From Sipunculus nudus (lineage: Eukaryota; Annelida; Sipuncula; Golfingiida; Sipunculidae): 64,000 nt of DNA. The position numbers and the translations under genes were made by a program. The DNA lies in the NCBI GenBank assembly GCA_026874595.1, contig CM049313.1, forward strand, positions 24,486,008 to 24,550,007, read 5' to 3'. Every line of letters begins with the position of its first letter. Within the stretch, counting starts at the first letter, position 1. A model generated the notes under the pieces. It was not told where the DNA came from and did no database searches. It saw nothing but the letters and a program-made list of their open reading frames with translations. Positions 47,701 to 59,895 of the stretch are shown piece by piece.

Positions 47701-50700
47701 ATGACATAACCACATGTATGGCAACTGAGAAATAAAGGGTATATAGATAGACTGAATATATCTTAAGCGTCTGAATGACTTTTTTTATTCTTCCTTTTGA
47801 TATACCAGAAGGAGCGCTACAAGATTTCTTAAGACCATATTCAAGGCCGAGTATGAAACCCGGGTTCTCCGGTATGTAATTCTCAGCCTGTACCAAGGCA
47901 AGTTTTCTACGTTACTGACAACGCAACATCTGGATACTTAATCCGCATAGTACTTAAAATAAATAGCTAGGGCCTAACCAAAAATTGGTATAAATAGACT
48001 AGTTGACAATGTTAATATAACCAACATGTACAAAGGCCGTATATCTCCGAGCCTACGGTAATGATATATATTTCAAAACAAACAGCATGAATCATTTGAT
48101 TATCAACTATAACCCCAGAAAGTTTTGAATATTTATTTATGTAAAATTAACTTTTCCAAACTCCATTGATTCTTAAATGGTTGACAACAGGATCCAAAAA
48201 GCAAGATATTAAAACTGTACCTTAAACTGCCGGGGTTATCTGGGTACATGCATGAATATGTTGTTTCAAATGCACGATACCACCCTTCAGTACAGCTGTT
48301 CTTTTAACAACCAGGGAACTGAAATGTACAGCAACATCAGGAGTCATTTTGTACATTTCAGTGTCACAGCTGGTCTTGTTTTCCTGACAGTGCTTTTAGT
48401 AACGTATACCAAGGGGTGAGTTCAGCTTAGATTATCCATCAATTTCGAAAAACCTGCTCGATCGGTTATTATAAGTAGTATTATAAATAACACGTACATA
48501 TCTGTTCCTCCATTAATTAATGAAATAGATTGATCAATTACAAACCCTGCATATATTTCAAAACAAATTAACACCGATAGTAATCAGAATAAATTGTATC
48601 TTTCTAGGACAAAGGCAATTGACCAAAATAAGCTCAAAATGCAGGTAATTACAAAATGGAGACAGGTGGTCTTATATATTTAATTCTTCAACGAACTATT
48701 TGTTTTTTTCTGTTGCTGTATGGAATAAAACCTATATATGACATATAGAATAACGATTACACCTCTGATTGCATCCACTCTATTGCATCGCAGATCCTAA
48801 ATAAAAAAGACATTGGTGCATTGTGCCAGCCGGAGAATATGTAAAGCTTGCATTTAAGAATATTTTGCGATGACTGTACTCTCCCAATGTACGCCGGAAA
48901 ATTTGCTACCACCTCCAAATCAACAGACTTTTATTTAAGTGATGTTAAGTATGGATTGGCAGACCCTGTTACCAGAAACATTGGTAATGTTAAGTACTGC
49001 GTAGCAGAGTTACTGTTAGTCTGACGACAGTCGCAAGCTCAATCGAGACCCTTGTGATTAACTAATATGCAAATATCAGCGTTTCACTCATCCACTTTTT
49101 CGACTAATCACTATGCAGGTTCTGGATTACACTTTTTTATTTTAGTTTTTTTTATTATAGGGAGTGATGAAGCTACCCTTAAAAAAGTTATTCTCTCGAG
49201 AGGACTACTTCATTGGGAAGTATATTATGGAGAAAATTGTCTACATATGATTATTGTACAAAAAACAAAAAAAAACACGCAATTTATAACTTACTATTTG
49301 ATTTAACTATTTGATGCGCTTTTACTATGAACTCGTAAGAATGTACTTTGTCAGAAAACTTTGCAATACTCAACTTTAAATTGGATACTGGAATAATGAA
49401 AGTGTTAACGTTTATAAACACAAGATTATCCCCTCTTTTGTTCCAGGCGATGTCGAAGATATAAAGAACGACAAAAAAGTAATGTTCAGGTGATACCGTG
49501 GAAAACAAAATTAAAAAAAAGTGGCATCAACTTTTCAGCTGTGAACTACAGGTTCTGTCACTAGCATACCGTTCGTTAATAATGCCCCCACTGGCACTAA
49601 TCCACTGACTGGATCCTAGCAGAATGGCTACCCAAAAATACGATTCATCTTGGCCTCCGCAAAAGAAAAAGAGGACAAAAACTTTGTTTGTACACATTAA
49701 TGCCAAGGAATCCCATTCATGCTCACATTACTGTATTTATACCAACGTACAACTTATAAAACAAATACAAAGGCTTTATTGAGTGGCAAAAAGCGTGTTA
49801 CATTACAATTTTGTACTTTGACTTCAGAACAAGCTACCCTTAATAAAGATTGGGAAATATATAATAAAATAAATAAACTATAAATTTGCACTCGGAGATG
49901 CAGACCTCAACCAAGGCAGCTCATTCCCCATATTGTATTGTCAGGAATGTGTGTAACACAGCAGGACAATCACTGAAAATTATGGGATACTGACACTGAG
50001 CGCCTTCTGCTGGTAATAAAGTTAACAATGCAGTAAATTTCTCCATATGACATAAAACTGTAGTATTTTCTTCAATAAATTCCTGGATTCAAGCTTTACT
50101 AGGAGGGCTACTTTTTATATCGCAGTTTAGAGCCATTCCAGCAGGGTCTATAGTCTATTATATAAATGTTCAAAGGGAGTTCTAAAATGATTTCATTTTT
50201 TTTATCCTTAGCATTCCTTGCTAACGTTGTTCATTGAGTGTTTTCCACTCAGATCTGTGTTGTGGTAAACGTGCTGTAAAGGTCGAAATTCTTGCTGTCT
50301 ATTTTATGTAAATGAGGTTATTTCTATCTGAGACTCAGAGGAAACGTAAATAATTTTCTGGAATTATTTCTCCGATGGTTACTTGTATAGCCACTGTTTC
50401 CAATTATGGGCACAAGAATGAGCATCGCGTTATCATCGCTTGTTTTCATTGATCAACTTTGCTCTTGTCTTATGAAGATAACCAGCTCCCAAGATTTGAA
50501 GTGGTGGGTTTCAAAATTGTTTTGTACAATAAATTTAGTTATTCCTTACATTTTTGCATGTAATGTTTTGCCCGCTTATAAAGTCTATGAGTCAGTGTCA
50601 ATCACCAGTATAATTAACCGTAGAATAAACAATATGATTTACAATATCATTAACAATTGGTTGCTGTGGTGATACCTGAAATCCCCAAATCGTATATGAT

Positions 50701-51323
50701 TCACGGGTTTTATTCAATGCATATAATTAACATTTACAAGATTTATGATTTAGCTAAATCACTGAGGAAGGAGGGTTTATATTATCAACACAGGAGTAAC
50801 CTGAAATACCCTTCAACCTTCCCTGAGAGTAATCGACTTAAGAATTCTTTGGAATAACCTGAAATGGAACAGAGGTTCAGTTTGTTAGATGTAATATATT
50901 TGTTTGCCGGCTTTCTCAGATATCATTGTTTGTCATCTAGTGGCATCAGCCAACCTATAAGAACTATATATTTATAATTTTCAATAGTAACTAGTGCTTT
51001 CTTAAAAATGCTTGATCGACTAATAGTTTTGTAAACAATTACACCGCATATTCGGAATTTTGTCCAATAATTCTGTGTGAAAAAATAATTACATTTGTTT
51101 AAATATGTTGTACTTTGTCATTATTCATATTAGAACAAATAAAATAAATATATTATGTATACAGAGATTTTAAGGTATAAACTTGAAATTAGAAACTGAT
51201 TATAGGCACTTTAGACATTAACAGATTATTACTTTTGAGTTTAAGGTTGAATTGAAGGCCTGGTTAAGTTTGTAAGTGTAATATGTCATATCGTGTAATA
51301 TATATTGAGTAATAATTAGGTAC
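47701..51323. other. No gene seen; small hairpin at about 48330-48362
   Basis: ACTGAAATGTACA and TGTACATTTCAGT face each other across about 20 bp. Otherwise AT-rich. A C-terminal exon of the SLC22-like pseudogene would be expected here, but I did not find one. Confidence 0.45.
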
Positions 51324-54300
51324 TAGTAACCCCATGAATGGTGACACGATGCCTCCAAGCAAACCAAGAGTGTTCACGAATCCATATATGGTGCCTCTGG
51401 AAAACCATTGACAAACTCAGATATTTAATACATTTACAAATCTTAATATACTGTTAAAGTTCATTTTCGTATTATTCAATCAGTGCTTATATTAATTTTT
51501 CATGACCAGATTGCGACGGGTCATTTTGCTCAATAGGACAAAAATTAACATGATGATGTCTTCTTCCGCAGTCATTTCATATAACTGTAAGATTATTGTG
51601 CGGACCCTAAATTTGTTGGGAACAACTATGGGGTATAAACAACGAACACCGAGAACGCCCAAGTGATGACAGATTTACCATGAAGAGCCAGAGTCAGAAT
51701 TATTGGTGTGAGATTAACTCAAGTGCCTTAAAAACAAAATGAATCAGCACTTTATGCAATGTGTACTTAGACTTACATGACAGCAGAGTTTTTCAACTTT
51801 ATTTAAACAAAAGAAATTATATTACCCGCGATTCATTTTGTTGGAATGCAGATGCTCTTAAAAATGCATTTAATAAGCAATCTTGATAGGATTGAAGATT
51901 TTCATCGATATTATCCGCTATATGGCAAGATTTAAGTCAGAGTTATATTAGGATTTTACTTGGCTATTTAAGACAAACATTGTTTTTATATAATCTTAAT
52001 TTGATATAATATTACAAACGTACCCGTATCAGAAAATTAAATAAGAGTGCACGCAAACTGTCACACATACATGATGAGTAAATACATGATCATCCAGCTG
52101 TTGGGATTCGTGTAAACTCTCTCTGACTTTCTCCACAAACAGGACGATCAGTAAATATGTACTTTTCAGATATTTAATTTATTTTAACAGAATTCCCGAC
52201 AAAACTGTTCCTTTTGTCGAGGGGCCAGCGGACAGCCACCAAAAGCAATTTCCTAAAGATCACTCTATATGAGAATATTTTACAGATTATCCATAATATA
52301 ATATTTTACATATTTTGAAAGCTGAACTGTTTGGATACCTCATAAACATGATCTCTTTCTGGATATCATATTTTTTTTTATTCCGTCCCAATCCAATGGG
52401 ACATTTTAATATTGTAGTATTTCTTTTGGTCACGTCTTTGTTTTAAACGGCACAATCTTCAGTAATATTATTGACACACAGGCTGTTATGTAGAATGAAA
52501 TCAGCATAATTTTTCTTCCAGACCTAAAGTGTGCTTAATGGGTTTCTTAGTGATATTTATTAGCATGGGTACAGTATACCGTTACATCTGATTAATGTGA
52601 TATAAAACGTACCGTATAATCCAAGTATGTAACATACTTAACATTATGTATTTCATGTATCATTTCCTGTTATTGTACAAAATGATATTTTGTATAATTA
52701 TACAATATGGCAAGAAAATAAAGGTATGGCTCTCAGGCACCGCCCGCAAAAAATTAACCAACCCCCCCCCCATCAAACATTTTATTTTTATTTTTATCTT
52801 TACGAAGATTAAATAATACAATTTTGGTAAGATTTCTTTGTTATGCAGTGCGTTAACCTTTTAAAGAAATTTTTATCGAAACATACAAAAAAGTAAAAAA
52901 AGATATATCACCCGCCCGCACTGATTTATGAATTTATGATTTATGCTATTTCCGCGAGACTCATCAAGAAAAAGCTCAGGTAAATGTTCTAAGAGAGTGC
53001 GGAAGGATTGTACATCAACCCATTGTATACAAGATGATTAACAAACTGTACGAACAAGACACCATATTTCAGTACTGGTCACACTAAAAAAATATACCTG
53101 AACGAAACAACAAAATATGTGGAGAAAAATAGCCCTCAAGCAGATTTCCACTTTAACAAAGTGTGATATACGTATTAAGAAAATATAGACCCAAGCATGT
53201 GGAATGTCAAATAAACATGGTATTTGGCCCTTATTTCTAATTTACTGTCAGACACTAGAAACGCTCCACTGTCAGAATACTTTCACATCACATTCGATGT
53301 CATTTTGAAAAATGTTCCCGACCGTTGCTTCAGTAACAACTCAAACCCTTGCTTTCCAAATAAGATCCGTTCCTTGAACAGTTAGGCAGTTTTACAAATT
53401 ATTTGTTGAACAGTTACGCTTTTTCTCCCATATGCAATGGATATAGTTATATACCTATAAAATGTTTTACAAAAAGTATTGTAGTTGGATGTTTATTTAT
53501 CGGCTGATGTTTACATAATACTGGTTTCCAGTCCATGTGTTCTATGGCATTTTATGTGTTCATGAAAATATGCTCTGAAGTACACCTATTCAATATTTTT
53601 TTCAATGCATGGCATTAAGATTGCTTAAATATTTCATTGAATAAATGTGTTTCACAGGGTTTTTTTTCAAATTATTGACTATATCCTGATTGATTAATTA
53701 TTGACTTTATACTCAATCTGCTTTATATCTCTTGGAAGTTTATTTTTTTCCAATGTATGGTGGAGAATACACTGAGATGAGTTAATGTCTTCCTGTCACA
53801 TGCAGATGGAATATTCAGATGGCTTTGGAATGTTTTAATTTGTATGTTAAAGTGTTAACCTACCACATAACAGACATAATAAGAGTGTGTCGTCGAACCT
53901 TGCTGCCCATAAACAACTCCATAACTTGAATGTACTGATCCACTTGCTACCTGCACGCGTGTTTGTTTTCCTTCCTTCCAGTAGCTGAATCTGTAGTGCC
54001 CCATCGCCGGATGACGGCGTAATTTGGAATCGAGTACGATCTGAAATAAAGTCGTCGATGTAGCATGGCCTAAAGATGTGGTATGATTTGAGATACTGAC
54101 GCAGACTAAATGCAACCAGCATGTATTAGGACAATCCTGTCTTATTCACGATTCTTTCTGTCAAAGATGGTCTAATATTTACTGAGATAGCACAAAAATC
54201 CTTTGTCTTTCAAATCATTAAATTGATACCCTATTATATCACCATGAGGAAGAAGTTAATGTGATCACAGAGTAATGCTAAGTGGAATTTGTTTGGTTAT

Positions 54301-54350
54301 ATATGTGTGCCCTTAGCGCCTGTGTTGCCAACAGTTTTCTTTATCAGGAA

Positions 54351-54408
54351 GGGGGGGGGGGGGGGGGGTAATATGTAAAAACTGCATTGAGTTGACGGGG
54401 GGGGGGGC
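54351..54408. repeat. Two poly-G runs
   Basis: Homopolymer G tracts of about 18 and 10 bases separated by about 30 bp. Similar runs occur near 57062 and 61216. Confidence 0.85.
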
Positions 54409-55826
54409 TATTTCAGAGAATCAGATAACAGATAGTCTATATATTCCACAGATGGGTATGGACTGTCAAGATTTGTATTCGCACTTATTTTATATATATT
54501 TTATTTAATGTGTTATAATGTATGCAGGTTATACGACACCCCGGTGTAACAAGGAGATTTGTGGAGGAAAAGTAGTCATGAGCATGTTATTATGTAGACA
54601 CGTTTCCGTTCATGGCAGTATTTCAAAGGTAGGGCTAGACCTAAACATGTATAGCTACATTGCACATGGGAATCCGATTTTCTATGAGCTGTTGAGTAGA
54701 AGATAAACTGGACTGAGCGATGTGTTTCTACGTCCAGGTGAATCAGTGCAAAGCCATGCAGTATCTTGATACAGTATAGTGATCGCTGAGGATACATGAG
54801 AGAATTGTATAATTACGTTATATAAGTTGATTATCACATGTATGAGCACAGCATATCACAGGTTACGGACCCAGTAGGCTCAACACGAACATTGATCGTG
54901 CGCACAGCGAAATTCAGAGGCCTCAGGTACTGAGGGCAGAACAACCAAGTACAGGCAAGGTTGGTAACAAGATGATTGGACTTCATTGGATTTTCGTGTT
55001 GAGTAAAGGGATATCATAACATTAGGTTTAGATTCGGTCGAAGTCAGGATATCTGTTGTGAATATTAAGTGCCACTACATGTCACCCGGGGTCAAAGTTT
55101 TTCCATGTAAATACTTTTGATAGTTGTATGATGATGCAGTTCAGTCGTTAACCTTATTTCTGTTTGCAAGGAGATATTGACATCTTCAGCTTCGTTTTCC
55201 TGATTGTTTGCTACCAATCAGACGTGCGATTCAGGCAGAAAACTAAGAACTAGACAGCAGGGAACCAAGTCCTTGTATTAACATGCAGAGAGATTTATAT
55301 TACTTTTTTAACATATTACAAAAGAAAGCATGGGCAGTCATCATCATTATAATTTGAAAAAGTCCTATGCCTGTCAATTGCGTTTTTTTATTACAACAGC
55401 ATTACATCCCAACTGTATTATAAATTTCGATAAAGCGTAGTATTTTTAAACGAAAGCTTACGGTATGTATAAAACCCCGATAACCGGAACGGCCAAGAGC
55501 ACTCCGTCTAGGTAGCGCCACTGTCAAATAGAACCACAGTCATACCGATACATGGCCATTGAAGCAGGAAAAGCACGCCGACATCCCGACGTAGCTTTGG
55601 GGTGAACAGTTCTGAGATCAAAGTTTGACCAGAGTGTGCTGTCGCCTGAAATATTTTTTTTATTTTAACCCTTTGGTGCGTTTCTGGTTTCTAAATGTTA
55701 TTATAAATATATTGCTAAAGGCATATTGATATTAAAAATGATAGTTTCGTTAAAATCAAGAATCCTCCGTCATTGGATAATTATAATATTACTTTTAAAA
55801 GAATGTGATAAAAAAAGTTATAACCG

Positions 55827-55829
<3 letters not shown>

Positions 55830-55868
<39 letters not shown>

Positions 55869-55880
55869 TATATTATATTA
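55830..55880. repeat. (AT)n / (TATTA)n microsatellite
   Basis: AT run followed by TATTA units. Confidence 0.93.
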
Positions 55881-57200
55881 GGTGTTTAATAATAAATAAT
55901 AATGATAACCTCGTGTATTATTTAGCTAACGCAACATCACAGAAGTAACATATAACAGTCACAGCAATAGTGACATATTATTATTGAAATAATTTTGAAT
56001 AGATTATTTTTTACACAATAAATATCAAACGTTCTTTACAAATTTGTCAATTCTTATATAAAAGAGTAAACTTACTAGTACAAAAATCCGACGATTAATC
56101 GCAGAACTAGGAACATGATGTGACTTGTTCAAAACGAGGAGAGAACACTGGGAGCAGCAAAATCAAACAAAAGTCCAATATGAGTTGTTTTTCTACCAAA
56201 GTAGTCTATAATCATTCGGTATAACAACTCGCCTATTATTGCCACAACTCTTTCGGTGGACACAGAGAGACTAGCCAGGTAAGTGCTGAAATATTTCAGT
56301 AAGAAATTCATCTTAGATAGCACGCATTCAAAACACTTTCTCGACTGTAGTTTCTAACTTCTATCGTTATAAACATTTGTTACATGCATAATATACACAG
56401 CACAAAAAATGTTCTTAATCAGAATTAATACTTTCAAACTAAATCACGTGGGGCTTGTTGGCAATATAGCAAACCATTATTACCTTTCCGATGGACACTT
56501 TCATTCTAAAAATTATTTTAAAAATAAATTTTTATCAGCATACTTAGTGTTTATACCGATATTTTGCAAATCTTTGTTCAAAATTAAAGTTACCTCAGTT
56601 ACAATGGACTCCCCAGGATTTTTTTGATAATTCCAAACTCCAACGCAAGGCAAAGTATAATTGTGTGTCTGATTATACACGTTTATTACCAGGTACATGT
56701 AATCCATCAGACGTAGAGAAATTGTCAAAATTGCACAGATGCCTTGACTCCAGAATAGAATTTATTAACATTTTCTTAAGCAAATTCACATGATGGTATA
56801 AATGTAGACTGTAAATTGTTTACTTTGTTCAATTAATACTTGAAACATTACAATAAAATACAGTGAAGTTTCTGAAAAACAAATATAATAACTTTGTTAC
56901 ATACTTTTCAGCAATTTACCAATCCATGATCTTTTCAACATTTCCACGTTTACACAGACCGGAGGGAAAATGTTAGATTTCCAGTTTAATAATGACATAA
57001 CCAAAGCAGTCCAATATAAAGTAGAGTATTTTCAGCATATGTTTCAGACCAGGAGGGAGATGGGGGGGGGGGGGGGTGCGGAGTAATATTAAGTAATTAC
57101 CATTGACGATAATGGCGAGAATATTGATGTATGCAGGGAAAGACGTGCTAAATCCAAGTGAAAGCAACATGGCCATACTCCACGGTGTCACCGTACCATT

Positions 57201-58379
57201 TTTTTTTATAAAGCTTTCATGCACACCTATTGCTGACAAGAGTATGAGTCAGTACTTCAGTACTGAAACAGCTGAATTTGCCATCGCTTTCTTAGCCCAA
57301 GAGCCTGTTGAACATATTCAATAATTATAACGCAGCAAGGGAGGGGATAATTATGATGTTTGTTTCATGTTGCAGGTGGTTTCGTAAATTTCAAATATTG
57401 TGGAATTTTAATCATGTTACTTACAATCTCTTTGATGTGGCAAACACTATTAGGGAAATTGAACTAAAATACCGCTCTATGCAATTAGGGTGTCGATTCA
57501 TTTGAATGAACCTATTCAATATGATGAACTGATAACGGCTGGTTAAAACGTACCATAGATGAATGTACGTGATTGTGTTTTTTAGGATTCTCTCTCAGGC
57601 TCTGAATTTAAATAAAACTAGTTGAAAAAGACAGTATAGCACTATCATCAATAAAATATTTGCAGAATGCGTCCATTTGAGACTTGATCTGCTTCGTGAC
57701 AATAAGAACTAAATAAAAAGTTTATGTCGCTGCAATGGAAGAAGTTAACAACTTAATATTGTTTAAGAAACTGCTGTCAAATTGTCAATACATGTTAACA
57801 CACAGAACGAACTGACATCCATAACAAAGCAAAACGCAGCCGTGTCATTGTCGCCAGCACCCCCTGGTGGCCACAATCGTATTGCAAACAACAGCATGCT
57901 AATGTGGCCCCTACATGATAAAATGACTAAATTTTTAGTCTGTGCATTAAGACGTCTTAGAGGTAAGTAAGAGATTGTTACAGGTACCCCTTTTATTGTG
58001 TGCAGCGGTCTTACAGATGAGTGTTTTATTGTGCACACGGATGTTCCATGTGTTGTTGGCATTTTATTGTGTGACACGGGCGTAACTCGTGTTGTAGCGG
58101 CCTCGCCTGGCCGGGTGTTGCACTCTCAGTTTAATCCGTACTTGTTGAACTCTCGCGGAGTGTAACAGCTCGCTGCCGTGCCTGTCTCGAATGTTCGCGT
58201 CTGTTCTTTTCAATTGTTCTTAAAAGGGAATTTTCTAGAGTTTTCGGATGAAATGTTATAAAATTGGGGGCTCGTCGGGATGCTTAATAGTTTTTACAAT
58301 TTATAAGGCCTTGACCTGGACATTGTTTTATCATATTGGTTACAGTACATTGTTTACAGGATTTATCTCAGTGGTTTTT
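57201..58379. other. No gene seen
   Basis: Short frames only. A CpG-containing stretch at 58060-58200 has no supporting exon. Confidence 0.45.
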
Positions 58380-59082
58380 AGCCCTCAGCCCTTAGGCTGA
58401 TGGGCTATTGTCGTCACCCAAGCTGTTCGTCCGTCCGTCCGTCCGTCCGACGTCCGTTCACTTTTACCTTGTGAGCGGGATATCTTGAACAGGATCCACC
58501 GTCAGAATTTTATATCCTCGGTAAAGATGTATATCGACAAAATCTCGGTCAAGTTCGAAGATGGGTGACCTTGACCTATTTTCTACATTTTAGAGCTGAT
58601 TATAGAAAAACACTTAGATGCTTATTAATCAGGAACCATTTGGTGGATTTTCACAAAACTTACTATGATTATTGGGACTGATAGTCTGTCTCTACTTCAC
58701 AAGTTTGGTGGCGCCACCTACAATTTCTGATTTTTAATGAATTTTTCTTGGATTTTTCAACTTTGGGCTTGTGAGCGGGATATCTCTAAAAGGATTCACC
58801 GTAGGAATTTAATTTTTCAGTGAAGATGTATATTGACAAAATCTAGTTCAAGTTCGAAGATGGGTGACCTTGACCTACTTTTCAAGATCACAGAGCTTAT
58901 AATAGAATAAAACTTAGAAGCTTGTTTTTCAGGAAGCATTTGGATTGTTATGAATCATGATACATACCTCTCCATTTTAAATTTATAACTGAGACATGTA
59001 CAGATATACATCCATGTGAGAACAGATATTTAGTACTTGTTTCTATTACCACCTCCAAACACTGTTCTTTTGGCTGAGGGCT
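58380..59082. mobile_element. 703-bp inverted-repeat-ended element with internal 300-bp duplication
   Basis: AGCCCTCAGCC (58380-58390) and GGCTGAGGGCT (59072-59082) are perfect inverted ends. A GTCC-rich tract (about 58428-58460) follows the left end. Two units beginning CTTGTGAGCGGGATATCT at 58468 and 58768 (period 300) continue through 'AAGTTCGAAGATGGGTGACC'. No coding capacity. Confidence 0.75.
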
Positions 59083-59435
59083 TTTGTCAGCTTCTGCTGA
59101 TATTCTAGTTGTTATTGTTTTAACATCTTAACATGACAGATTTCAAACCTGAGACACCGATTTTATTAACTTTATTATTTTTTATCAGCAATCTTCTATT
59201 GCCATTTATTTTAAGAAATGAGGATCATGTCAGTTATAGATTTATGTTCAAATAAAGCCCATAAATACATGGTAAACATTGAACGTACTGATGGAACATG
59301 CATGGCATCACAAGGATAGATCAGTTATTCCAGCGATTAAACAAAGGCGGTCAAAGGTGTGCCCAAAGGGAGGGGGAGGCGACCAGTGCGTGCGGATACA
59401 CAAAATGCACATCGAAAAATGTGTGCCTGCACGAA

Positions 59436-59438
<3 letters not shown>

Positions 59439-59472
<34 letters not shown>
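59439..59472. repeat. (AT)n microsatellite
   Basis: Uninterrupted TA/AT run. Open frames across it are incidental. Confidence 0.95.
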
Positions 59473-59473
<1 letters not shown>

Positions 59474-59895
59474 CTCATGCTAGACATTTTGAACATCACT
59501 CATATATAGATTGAATCTGTGTTTAGTTGCAGCTTGTGAAGCAGGTATAATCAGATTCTCTGAATGGTATTAACCCCAGGTCACTGTTTGACTAAAAATA
59601 AAAGCAAACTGGCAAAACTAAACTGACCAAATTCCAACAGGAGGGGAACTCGTGTCCTGGTCCGAGAACAAAAAAAAAGAGAGAAATTAGTGCGGTAGCA
59701 GTTTTTTTTTTAAATTTATTTGCAGGATTACTTAGTTATTTCTAGCATGTTTGTATGGCAGGTGTTTTGCGTTTGGTAAGTCCATGAGTCAATATAAAAA
59801 TGTTATAAATAATATTAATAAATTATATAAGAAACAAAATGATAGGTAATGTACAGTTTAATACAAAATAAAACAAGTGACCCATGGGTCATGAC

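Larger units (their letters stand above)
51324..57200 (-). pseudogene. SLC22-type (organic ion) transporter pseudogene, at least 7 exon fragments
   Basis: Minus-strand pieces in the correct order for a 12-TM SLC22 carrier of the plasma membrane. About 57200-57101: TM1-like 'MAMLLSLGFS..PAYINILA'. 56742-56594: extracellular loop with N-glycosylation sites and 'CVGVWNYQKNPGESIVTE', cf. the family's STIVTEWDLVC. 56344-about 56130: 'YLASLSVS..GELLYRMIIDYFGRK', the TM2-3 signature. 55645-55462: 'ISELFTPKLRRDVGVLF' and, one frame off, 'WRYLDGVLLAVPVIGVLYIP' (TM5-6). 54040-53864: 'MELFMGSKVRRHTLIMSVMW' (TM7). About 51720-51606: 'SVFVVYTP*LFPTNL' (TM10). 51396-51324: 'GTIYGFVNTLGLLGGIVSPF' (TM11). 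Several neighbouring splice phases agree (1/1, 2/2, 2/2). Lesions: TAG for the usual Glu at 51626-51628, a TAG in the TM7 exon, and a frameshift before WRYL. Some exons are missing. Confidence 0.65.

Noticed and set aside
53864-54040. Reading the 53.9-kb open segment as a cuticle-like protein in another frame
   Set aside because: The third frame gives the SLC22 TM7 signature with matching splice phases, a better explanation.
54311-54324. Isolated transposon terminus GCGCCTGTG
   Set aside because: Only a 9-10 bp match without a partner or duplication; expected by chance.
59279-59499. Open frames across the AT microsatellite
   Set aside because: They end in Tyr-Ile repeats encoded by the microsatellite.
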